Part shown: positions 35,001 to 47,000 of the stretch, piece after piece
Numbering within the stretch: position 1 is the first letter of the stretch
Layout: every line of letters begins with the position of its first letter
DNA from: Streptomyces werraensis
GTDB lineage: Bacteria > Actinomycetota > Actinomycetes > Streptomycetales > Streptomycetaceae
NCBI GenBank assembly: GCA_014656175.1
Contig: BNBX01000003.1
Location: forward strand, 304,573-368,572
Direction: 5' to 3'
Length of the DNA: 64,000 bases
Translations under genes and position numbers: made by a program
Notes under the pieces: generated by a model
What the model was told of the DNA's origin: nothing
The model's database searches: none
What the model saw: only the letters and a program-made list of their open reading frames with translations

Positions 35001-38000
35001 TCGCCCCCCGCACCGCCACCGAACGGACCCTCGCCGCCATCTGGGCCGGTGTCCTGCACGTGGAGCGGGTCGGCGCCGACGACAACTTCTTCGCGCTGGG
35101 CGGGGACTCCATCCTCAGCATCCAGGTCGTGGCCCAGGCCCGGCAGGCGGGCCTGACGATCAGCTCGCGGGACCTCTACCAGCACCAGACGCTCGCCGCC
35201 CTGGCCCGCCGCGCCGACGAGGCCGGCAGCCGGCGCGGGGCCGCCCCGGCCGCCCCGGTCGAGGCCACCGGCGCCGCGCCGCTGACCCCCATCCAGCACT
35301 GGCTGTTCGACAGCGCCGCCGAGCGGGCCGGGCACTTCGCCCAGACGCTGTCGCTCGACCTGCCCGCCGACGTCGACGAGAGCGCGCTCCAGGCCGCTTT
35401 GGACGACGTGGTCGCCCACCACGACGCGCTGCGGTCCCGCTTCCTCGCCGACGGGGCGGGCGTACGGTGGCTGATCGACGGCCCGGCCGCGCGCTGCCGC
35501 CTCACCCGCCACACCGGTCCGGACACCGACGCCCCGCACCTCGGCCCGTACGACCTGGACCGCGGTCCGCTGCTGCGCGCCGTCCTGCACGACCGGGGCG
35601 ACGGACGGCCGCCCGTCCTGCACCTGTCCGTGCACCACCTCGTCGTGGACGGCGTCTCCTGGCGCCTGCTCCTGGAAGACCTCGACCTCGCCTACCGCGC
35701 CCGCCGCGAGGGCCGGGACGGCGCGGCCGCGCTGCCCCGCAAGTCCTCCCCGCTGCGGCAGTGGGCCGAGCGGCTGGCCGCGCACACCGCCGCCGGCGGC
35801 TTCGCCGAGGAGAAGGCGTACTGGAGGCGGGAGACCGAGGGCGCCGCGGCGGCCCTGCCCACCGACATGGAGGGCGCCAACACCTACGCCTCCCAGCGTT
35901 CGGTGACGGTCCGGATCGGCCCCGAGGACACCGACCTGCTGCTGCGAAGACTGCCCGAGACCTACCGCACCCGGGCCAACGACGTCCTGCTCGCCGCGCT
36001 CGGCCGGGTGCTGTGCGGCTGGAGCGGGCACGAGCGGGTCCTGGTCGACGTGGAAGGGCACGGCCGCGAGGACCTGTTCGCCGACGTCGACACCAGCCGC
36101 ACCGTCGGCTGGTTCACCACCCGCCACCCCGTCGCCCTGGCCGTCCCGCCCGAGGCCGGCTGGGACGGCGTGCTCAAGCGGGTCAAGGAACACCTGCGCG
36201 CGGTGCCCCGGCACGGCATCGGCCACGGCGCCCTGACCCTGCCGGGCCACGACGGGGCGCCGCTCCCGGCGACCGGCGCCCGGATCAGCTTCAACTACCT
36301 CGGCCGGTTCGGCCTGTCCGAGACCTCCGGCGAGGGCCTGTTCCGCGGCCCGGCCCGCCCGCTGGAGCTGGACGCCGACCCCGACTCGACGCGCCCGCAC
36401 CCCCTGGAGGTGGTGGGGCGGCTCGACAGCGACAGCCTGGAGTTCACCTGGTTCTACTCCGACCGGCTGCACCGCCCGGAGACCGTCGCGGACCTCGCGG
36501 AGCGCTACGCCGACGCGCTGGCCGGGCTCGCCCGGCACGCGGCCCGTCCCGGCGCCGCCGGACGCACCCCTTCGGACTTCCCGCTGGCGCGGCTCGGCCA
36601 GGACCACGTCGACCGGATCGCGGGGGAGGACCCGGCGGGCCTGGAGGACGTCCATCCGCTCACGCCCACCCAGGCCGGCATGCTCTTCCACCGGCTCTCC
36701 CAGGCCGACCGCGGCGTGTACTTCCAGCAGCTGACGTTCGTCCTGGACGGGGTGCCCGACCCGGCGGTGCTGGCCGACGCCTGGCAGCGGGTCACCGACC
36801 GCACCCCGGTGCTGCGTGCGCGGGTGGTGTGGGAGGACGTGCCCGAGCCGCTGCTCGTGGTGCAGCGCCGGGCCGCCGTACCGGTGGAGTCCGCCGACTG
36901 GCGCGGCCTGACCGCCGCCGAGCAGGACGAGCGGCTGCGCGGCCTGCTCGACCGGGACCGCGCCCGGGGCGTCGACCTGACCCGCGCCCCGCTCCAGCGC
37001 CTGGTGCTGGCCCGGGTCTCCGACGGCGCGGTGCGCGTCGTGTGGTCCTTCGACCACCTGATCCTGGACGGCTGGAGCCTGTTCCAGGTGCTGTCCGACG
37101 TGTTCGCCTGCCACGCGGGCCTGTCCGGCACCGCACCGATGACGCTGCCCGAGCGCCGCCCGTTCCGCGACTACGTCGCCTGGCTGCGGGAGCACACCGA
37201 CGGCACCGAGGGCGAACGGCACTGGCGGGCCCGCCTGGACGGCCTGGCCGAGACGACCGCGCTGCCCTTCGACCGCGAGCCCCGCGAGAGCCACCGCGCG
37301 GAGTCCACGGCGGCGGTGCGCGTCACCCTGCCCGAGGCCGTCACCAAGTCCCTGCTGGACGTGGCGAGGACGGCGGGTCTGACGGTCAACACCCTGGTCC
37401 AGGGCGCCTGGGCGGTTCTGATGAGCCGCCAGGCAGGCCGTGACGAGGTCGTGTTCGGCACCACCGTCTCCGGACGGCCGCCCGAGCTGCCCGGATCCGA
37501 CGCCATCACCGGCCTCTTCATCGCCACCCTGCCCACCCGCGTGCGGGTGCCGCGCGACGAGCCGCTGCTCACCTGGCTGGCCCGGCTCCAGCAGGAGCAG
37601 AGCGAGGACCGCCGCCACGACCACGTGCCGCTGCACCGGATGACGGCCTACACCGACCTGCCCGAGCGGGCCGCCCTGTTCGACAGCATCGTGGTGTTCG
37701 AGAACTACCCGGTGGACGACGACCTCGCTGCCGCGCACGGCCTCGGGCTGACCTGCCTGGAGGGGATCGAGACCACCAACTACCCGCTCAGCCTGGTCGC
37801 CTACCCCGGCGCGGAGCTCGCCCTGCGCCTCGGCTACGACCCGGACCTGTTCGACGCCGCCACCGTCGAGCGGATGGCCGAGTACCTCACCGTCCTGCTG
37901 GAGGGCTTCGCCACCACCCCGCGGTCCACCCCCGTCCGGCTGTCCCTGCTGACGGCCGCCCGCCGCGAGCAGGTGCTGCACACCTGGAACGACACGGCCA

Positions 38001-41000
38001 CCGACACGCCCGTCACGACCACCGCGGACCTCTTCGCCGCCCAGGTGGAACGCACCCCAGACGCCGTCGCCCTGCTGGCCGGCGACGAGCGGCTGACCTA
38101 CCGCGACCTCGACGCCCGGGCGGGTGCCCTGGCCGGCCGGCTGGCCGCCCTCGGCGTGCGCCCCGAGGTCGCCGTCGGCGTGCTCATGGACCGCTCGCCC
38201 GCCCTCGTCGTCGCCCAGCTCGCCCTCGCCCGCCTCGGCGGCGTGTACGTCCCGCTCGACGGCCGGGCCCCCGCCGACCGGCTGCGCACCATGCTCGCCG
38301 AGGCCGGCGCCGCCCTGCTCCTCACGGACGCCGGGTGGCACGCGACGGCCGTGGACCTCCTCCCCGAAGGACACGTCCTGCGCCCGGACCTGGACACCGA
38401 AGGGCCCACCGCGGACCTCGCCGCCGTGCCGCGCGTGCACCCGGACAACGTCCAGTACCTCATGTTCACCTCCGGCTCCACCGGCAACCCCAAGGGCGTG
38501 GCCGTACGACAGCGGGACGTCGCCGCGCTCGCCCTCGACCGTGCCTTCGCGAGCCACGACCGCGTCCTCGTGCACTCCCCGCACGCCTTCGACGCCTCCA
38601 CCTACGAGCTGTGGGTGCCCCTGCTGCGCGGCGGCACGGCCGTCCTCGCCCCGCCCGGGGAACTGGACGCCGCCGCCGTACGCCACGCGATCACCGAACA
38701 GGGCGTCAGCAGCCTGTTCATGACGATCGGCCTGTTCCGCCTGTTCGCCCAGGAGGACCCCGCCTGCCTGCGCGGCGCCCGCGAGGTGTGGACAGGCGGC
38801 GAGGCCGTGCCCGGCGCCGCCGTACGGCGCGTGCTGGACGCCTGCCCCGACCTCACCGTCGTCGACGTGTACGGCCCCACCGAGACCACCACCTTCGCCA
38901 CCCGCCGGCCCTTCCACGCCGGTGACACCCTGCCCGCGGCGCTCCCCATCGGCCGCCCCCTCGACGACACCCGCGCCTACGTCCTGGACGGCGCCCTCCA
39001 GCCGCAGCCACCGGGCGTGCCGGGTGAGTTGTACCTCGCGGGCGCCGGACTGGCCCGCGGCTACACCGGCCGCCCCGGCGCCACCGCGGCCCGCTACCTG
39101 GCCGACCCCTACGGACCACCCGGCGGACGGATGTACCGCACCGGCGACATCGTGCGCTGGAGCGCCGACGGCGATCTGCACTTCGTGGGCCGCGCCGACG
39201 ACCAGATCAAGATCCGCGGCTTCCGCGTCGAGCCCGCCGAGATCGAGGCCCGGCTCACCGCCCACCCGGCGATCGCCGAGGCGGTGGTGTCGGTGTCCCG
39301 GCACGAGGGACGCAAACGCCTGGTCGCGCACCTGGTGCCGGCCCCCGGCGCCGCCGTGCCGCAGACGGCCGAACTGCGCGCCCACGTGGCCGCCGAGCTG
39401 CCCGACTACATGGTCCCGGCCGCGTTCGTCCCCCTCGCCGAGCTTCCCCTGACCACCAACGGCAAGGTCGACCGGCGCCGGCTGCCCGCCCCCGAGTGGT
39501 CGGCGGCCGCCGACAGCGCCTACCGCGCGCCGCGCACCGAGGCCGAGCAGGTGCTCGCCGGCATCTGGGCCGACCTGCTGGGCGTGGAACGCGTCGGCCT
39601 CGACGACCACTTCTTCATGCTGGGCGGCGACTCGATCGTCAGCATCCAGGTCGTCTCCCGGGCCCGCGCCACCGGGCTCGCGCTGACCCCGAGGGACCTG
39701 TTCCGCCACCCCACGCTCGCCGCCCTGGCCGCCGCCTCGAGCGGCGCCGCCGCGACCGTCGCCGGCACCGGGCCGGTCGCGGGCGAGGTGCCCCTCACCC
39801 CGATCCAGCACTGGTTCCTCGACGCCGAGCCGCCGCGCCCGGAGTACTTCAACCAGTCGGTGGTCGTCGAGACCGGTGAGGACGTGGACCCGGCCGCACT
39901 GCACGCCGCCCTGGCCGCGCTGTGGTCCCATCACGACGCACTGCGTGCCCGCTTCACCCGTTCGACGGACGGCACCTGGCGCCAGGAGTACGCCTCCGCG
40001 GACGCCGACGTGCCGGAGCTGCTGCGGGTGCACGACCTGAGCGGCCAGGACGCCGACGCGGCCGCGCAGGCCGAGGCCCGCCTCACCCACGAGGCGCACA
40101 CCGGCTTCCGGCTGGACACCGGGCCGCTGATCACCGCGCGCCTCTTCACCGGCGGCGGCCGGCCACCGCGCCTGCTGCTGACGGCCCACCACCTGATCGT
40201 CGACGGCGTCTCCTGGCGCGTCCTGCTGGAGGACCTGGAGACCGCCTACCGGCAGGCCGGGAACGGCGAGCCGGTCCGGCTGCCGCAGCGCACCACGTCC
40301 GTGCGGGAGTGGGTGCGGCGGCTCACCGCACGCACCGGCGAGGCCGGCCTCGCCGCGCAGCGCGCCCACTGGGCCGACGTCTCCCGGCACTGCGCCGCAC
40401 CCCTGCCCGAGGACCTCGACGGCGGCAACACCGCCGCCGACCTGCGTGCCGTGACCGTACGCCTGGACCGGCGGCGCACCGAGGACCTCCTGCGCAAGGT
40501 CCCCGGTGTGTACCGCACCCGCGTCGACGACGTCCTGCTGACCGCACTCGGCCGCGTGCTGGCCGACTGGACCGGCCGGAGCACCGTCGCGGTGGGCCTG
40601 GAGGGGCACGGGCGCGAGGACCAGCACTTCGACGACCTCGACCTGTCCCGCACGGTCGGCTGGTTCACCAGCCTCTTCCCGGTCGTCCTCGACCTGCCCG
40701 ACGCCGACTGGGGCACCGTGCTGAAGGCCGTGAAGGAACAGCTGCGGGCCGTGCCCGACCGGGGACTCGGCTACGGCGCGCTGCGCCACCTCGCGGGCGA
40801 CGGACACCTCGCCGGAGCACCGCTGCCCGGCATCAGCTTCAACTACCTCGGACGGTTCGACTGGTCCGCCGCCGACGCCGAGCTGGTCCGGGCCGTGCCC
40901 GGCGGCCTGGACGGCGCGGAGGACCCCGGCGCGCCCCGGCCGCACCTGCTGGACGTGGTGGCCCGCGTCGAGGACGACCAGCTGGAGATCACCTGGCACT

Positions 41001-44000
41001 ACAGCGGCGGCCGCCACCGTGAGAAGACCGTCGCCTCCCTCGCCGGGGGCATGCTGCGGTCCCTGGAGGAGATCGTCGCGCACTGCGCCACCCCGCGGGC
41101 CGGCGGCCGTACGCCGTCGGACTTCCCGCTGGCCAGGCTCGACCAGGCCGCCGTGGACCGGGTCGTGGGCGACGGCCGGGGCGTCGAGGACGTGTATCCG
41201 CTGACCCCGATGCAGGCGGGCATGCTGTTCCACAGCCTGCTGGACCCGCAGGGCCGCACCTACGTCAACCAGGTGCAGGTCGTCCTGCACGGCGTCACCG
41301 ACCCGCACGCCCTCGCCGCGGCCTGGCAGGACACGGCGGACGCCAACGCGATCCTGCGCACCCGCCTGGTGTGGCAGGAGACGGCCGAACCCCTCCAGGT
41401 GGTGGAGAAGCGGGCCGCCGTGCCCGTCACCCACCACGACTGGACCGGCTGGAGCGACGAGCGCCGCGCACGCGAGACGGACGCACTGCTCGCCGCGGAC
41501 CGCGAGGCCGGCATCGACCTCGGCGCGGCGCCCCTGATGCGGCTCGCGCTGATCAAGCTGGCACCGGACCGGGTGCGCATGGTGTGGACGTTCCACCACG
41601 TGCTGCTCGACGGCTGGAGCGCGGCCCAGGTGTTCGACGAGGTGTGCGAGCGGTACGCGGCCCGGACCGGCGGCCGCCGCCCGCAGGTGCCCGACCGGGC
41701 CCCCTTCGCCCGCTACCTGGAGTGGCTGGCCGGCCAGGACACCGCCCGCGCGGAACGGCACTGGCGCGACACCCTCACCGGGTTCGCCGTGCCCACCGAA
41801 CTGCCCCGCGACCGGCGCCCCGCCGACACCCACGGCGCGTCCTCGTCGGGCACGGTGCGGGTGGCCCTCGGCACGGAGGTGTCGGCCCGGCTCAGGGACA
41901 CCGCCCAACGGGCCGGACTGACCGTCAACACGGTGCTCCAGGGCGCCTGGGGCCTGCTGCTGCACCACTACGGCGGCGGCGACGACGTCGTCTTCGGCAC
42001 GACCGTGTCGGGCCGCCCGGCCGAACTGCCCGGCGTGACCTCGATGGTGGGCCTGTTCATCAACACCCTGCCCACCCGGCTGCGCGTCGACCTGCGGCGC
42101 CCGGTGCTGGAGTGGCTGCGGGAACTGCAGGCCGCCCAGTCCGAGTCGCGCCGCCACGACTTCGTGTCCCTCGCCCAGCTCCAGTCGTGGAGCGACGTCC
42201 CGGGCGGCACCGGCCTGTTCGACAGCATCGTCGTCTTCGAGAACTACCCGTTCGACGCGGGCGCCCTGGCCCGGCACGGACTCGCCGTCGAGCAGGAACG
42301 CGACGTCGAGCCGACCAGTTACGCGCTCAGCGTGGTCGTCGCCCCCGGCGACGACGTCACCGTGAGCCTCGACTACGACCCGGCCGCCTTCGACGCGGCC
42401 ACCGTCGAGAGGATCGGCGCGAGCCTGCGCACGCTCCTGACGCAGTTCGCCGCCGACGCCGACCGCAGCCTGGCGGATCTGGCACTGCTCGAACCGGCCG
42501 ACGGACGCCGCCTGCTGGACCGCCTCGCCGGACCGGGCGCCGAGCTCCCCCGGCGCACCCTCCCGGACGCCTTCGCGGCCCAGGTGGCCCGCACCCCCGA
42601 CGCGCCCGCCGTCAGTTCGGGCACCCACCACCTCACGTACCGGCAGCTCGACGAGCGCGCCAACCGGCTCGCGCGCCTGCTGATCGAGGCGGGGGCGGGG
42701 CCGGAGCGGTTCGTCGCCCTGGCCCTGCCCCGCACCGCCGACCTGGTCGTGGCGCTCCTCGCGGTCCTCAAGAGCGGCGCCGCCTACCTGCCGGTCGACC
42801 CGGGATACCCGGCGGAGCGCATCGCGTTCCTCTTCGACGACGTACGCCCCGACGCGGTGATCACCAGCGCGGAGACCTCCGCACGGCTGCCGGAGGGCCC
42901 GTACACGCGGATCGCCCTGGACGACCCGGGCTGGGCGGCCCGGTCGGCCGCCGCCTCCGCCGCGCCCGTCGGCGACGGCGAGCGGCGCGCCAGGCTGCTG
43001 CCGGACCACCCCGCCTACGTCATCCACACCTCCGGCTCCACGGGCCGGCCCAAGGGCGTCGTCGTCCCGCACGCCTCCGCGGTGGCGCTGACCGACTGGG
43101 CCGCCGCCGAGTTCACCGGCCGCGGACTCGCCCACGTGGTGGCGTCCACCTCGCTCAACTTCGACGTGTCGGTGTTCGAGATCTTCTCGCCGCTGCTGGC
43201 GGGCGGCCGGGTGGAGGTCGTCCGGGACCTGCTGGCCCTGGCCGAGCGGTCGGAACCCTGGCGGGCGGGGCTGCTCAGCGCCGTGCCGTCCGCCCTCGGC
43301 CGGCTCCTGGCCGAGGACACCGTGCACGTGGTCGCCGACACCGTCGTCCTGGCCGGCGAGGCGCTGCCCGCCCACGCCGTCCAGCAGGTGCGTGCGGCGG
43401 TCCCCGGCTGCCGGGTGATGAACGTCTACGGCCCCACCGAGGCCACCGTCTACGCCACCGCCTTCACCTGCGACCCGGCCGACCCCGACCGGATGCCGCC
43501 CATCGGCCGCCCCGTCGGCGGCGCCCGCGCCTACGTCCTCGACGCCCGCATGCGGCCCGTGCCCGTCGGAGCGCCCGGCGAGCTGTACCTCGCCGGGACC
43601 GGGGTGGCCCGCGGCTACCTGAACCGGCCCGGCCTGACCGCCGGCCGCTTCCTCGCCGACCCCTTCGGCCCGCCCGGCAGCCGCATGTACCGCACCGGCG
43701 ACCTGGTCCGCTGGAGCGCCGACGGCGACCTGCTGTACCTGGGCCGCACCGACGACCAGGTGAAGGTGCGCGGTTTCCGTATCGAACTGGGCGAGCTGGA
43801 GGCCGCGTTGACCCGGCACCCGCAGGTCGCCGCGGCCGCCGCCCGCGTCGTGGAGCACGACGGCCACAAGCGCCTCGTCGGCTACGCCGTGCCCCGCGAC
43901 GGCGACCTCCCGGCGCCGGCCGAACTGCGCGCGTTCCTCGCCCGCACCCTGCCCGACCACCTGGTCCCGGCGGCCGTGGTGCCGCTGGAGCGGCTGCCGC

Positions 44001-47000
44001 TGGGCGCCACCGGCAAGCTGGACCGGCGTGCCCTGCCCGAACCGGTGTGGTCCGCGGCCGCCACCCCGCAGGGCACCCGCCCGCCGAGCACCCCGACCGA
44101 GCAGACCCTCGCCGCGATCTGGGCGCAGGTGCTCGGCGTGCCCGACGTGGGCGCCACGGACAACTATTTCGCCCTTGGCGGGGACTCCATCCTCGGCATC
44201 CAGATCGTCTCCGCGGCCCGCCGCGCCGGGCTGACCCTGACGCCCCGTCACCTGTTCGCCCACCAGACGATCGCCGAGCTCGCCGCCGCGGTCGACACCT
44301 CACCGGCCGGCCCCGCCACCGCCACCGCCGAGCAGGGCCCCGTCGTCGGCGACGTCCCCCTCACGCCCGTGCAGCACTGGCTGTTCGACACCCTCACCGG
44401 CGACCCGGCCCGCTTCACCCAGGCGGTCTCCTTCGAGGTGGCGCCCGGCACCGACGAGGCACTCCTGCGCGCCGCCCTCACGGCCGTCCTGGAGCAGCAC
44501 GACGCGCTGCGCATGCGGTACGAGCCCGTGGGCGACGGCGGGTGGCGGCAGGTGGGCACCCCGCCCGGCGCCGCACCGCACCTGGAGGTGCACCGTGCCC
44601 CGGAGGACCCGGCCGACGTGGCCGCCGCATTGTGCTCCGGCTTCGACCTGGCGGACGGGCCCCTGCTGAAGGCCGCCCTGTGCCACCGGGACGGCGACCT
44701 GCCGCCCGTGCTGCTGCTGGCCGCCCACCACCTGGTCGTCGACGCGGTGTCCTGGCGGGTGATCCTCGAAGACCTCGAGGCCGCCCACCGGGCACTGCTC
44801 ACCGGCGGCACACCCGACCTGGGCGCCAAGACGACCTCGTTCCGCGACTGGGCCCGGCGCCTGGCCGCGCACACCGCCGACGGCGGCTTCGACGACGAGG
44901 TCGCCCACTGGCACGCCCTGCACCCGACCGACCTGCCGGCCGACCTCCCCGGCGGCAACACCGCCGCCGACGAGGCGACCGTGACCGTGGGCCTCGGCGC
45001 CGAGGAGACCCGGCGTCTGCTGACGGAGGTGCCCGAGGCCTACCGCACCCGTGTCAACGACGTCCTGCTGTGCGCGCTGGGCCGGGTCCTCGCCCGCTGG
45101 ACGGAACAGGACCGGGTGGTGGTCGCCCTGGAGGGCCACGGGCGTGAGGACCTCTTCGACGGCGTCGACCTCTCCCGCACCGTCGGCTGGTTCACCACGA
45201 TGTTCCCCGTCGGCCTCGACGTGCCCCGCGACGCCGGCCTCGGTACCGCGCTCAAGACCGTCAAGGAGAACCTGCGGGCCGTACCGCGCGGGGGAGTGGG
45301 CTACGGCGCCCTGCGCCACCTGCACCCGACGGCGGGAGCCGGGCTGCCCGCCCTGCCGCAGATCGGCTTCAACTACCTCGGCCGGCAGGACCGGGACACC
45401 GGCGGGGACGGCCTGCTGCGGGCGCCCCACGAGGGCCTGACCGGCGGCATGGACCGCTCGGCGGAGCGCCCACACCTCATCGACGTGCTCGGGCAGGTCA
45501 CCGACGAGCGCCTGGAGTTCACCTGGTCGTACTCCCGCGCGGTGCACCGGCCGGAGACCGTGGCCCGTCTCGCCGAGGAGACGGCGGAGGAACTGCGCCG
45601 GATCGTCGCGCACTGCGCCGGACCCGGCGCGGGCGGCCGCACCCCGTCCGACTTCCCGCTGGCCTCCCTGGACCAGGCGGCCGTCGACCGGCTCGTCGGC
45701 GACGGCCGGGACGTGACGGACGTCTACCCGCTCACCCCCACCCAGACCGGCATGGTCGTGCACGGCATGGACGAGCCCGGCGAGGGCCTCTACGTCGAGC
45801 AGATCACCTTCGTCGCCGACGGCGTGCGCGACCCCGCGCTGCTCGCGGACGCCTGGCAGCACGTCGTGGACGCCACGCCCGTGCTGCGCACCGCCGTCGC
45901 CCTGACCGGGGTCCCGGTGCCGCTGCAGACCGTGCACCGCGACGTCCGCCTGCCCGTCACCCGGCTCGACTGGAGCGGCCTGGGCCCGGCGGAGCAGGAG
46001 GGCGCACTGCGGCGCCTGCTCGACGAGGACCGCGCCCGCGGCATCGACCTGGGCCGCCCCCCGCTGCTGCGCGTCACCCTGATCCGGCTCGGCCCGGACG
46101 AGGTGCGCGTGGTGTGGACCTTCCACCACGTCCTGCTGGACGGCTGGAGCGTCTTCCACGTCCTCTCGGACGTCCTCCAGGCGCACGCCGCGCTCGCCGC
46201 CGGGTCCGAGCCCCGCCTCCCTGCCCGTCGTCCGTTCGCGGACTACGCCGCCTGGCTGGCCGGCCGGGACGGGGCCGCCGCCGAGGAACACTGGAAGGCC
46301 GCCCTCGCCGGGTACGCCGCACCGACCCCGCTGCCGTACGACCGCAGGCCCGCCCCGGGCGCCGCCGCCCGGTCGGGCACCTGGCTGTCGCAGCGGCTCG
46401 ACGCGGCCGGCACCGCCCGCCTGACCGGCTTCGCCCGCCGCCACCGGCTCACCCTCAACACCCTCGTCCAGGGCGCCTGGGCACTGCTGCTGGCCCGCTC
46501 CGGCGGCGGGCGGGACGTGTGCTTCGGGACCACGGTCTCCGGGCGGCCCGCCGACCTGCCGGGCGCGGACACCATCACCGGCCTGTTCATCACCACCCTG
46601 CCCGCGCGGGTCACCGTCGACGACACCATGCCGTGCCCCGCCTGGCTGCGGGAGGTGCAGGCCGCCCGCGCCGAGGACCGGCGCTACGACCACGTGCCGC
46701 TGACCGACCTGCACCAGTGGAGCGAACTGCCCGCCGGCACCGCCCTGTTCGACAGCCTGCTGGTGTTCGAGAACTACCCGGTCGGCGACGCCACCGCCGG
46801 TGCGCACGGCGTGCACGTGCACGGACTGGACGCCCGCGAGGCGACCAACTACCCCCTCACCGTGGTGATCTCGCCCGGCGACGAGCTGACCGTGGAACTC
46901 GGCTACGACCCGCGGTACTTCGACGAGGCCACCGCCGACGCCCTGGCCGCGCGGCTGGTGCACACCCTGACCGCCCTGGCCGCCTCCGGGGACGAGGCGC

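Noticed and set aside
30092..44263. Very long open frames on the minus strand opposite the NRPS genes (also 44300-49009 and 54210-63812)
   Set aside because: They are antisense shadows created by GC bias at codon third positions; the translations are low-complexity Gly/Arg/Val/Gln with no domains, while the plus strand gives complete NRPS motifs.
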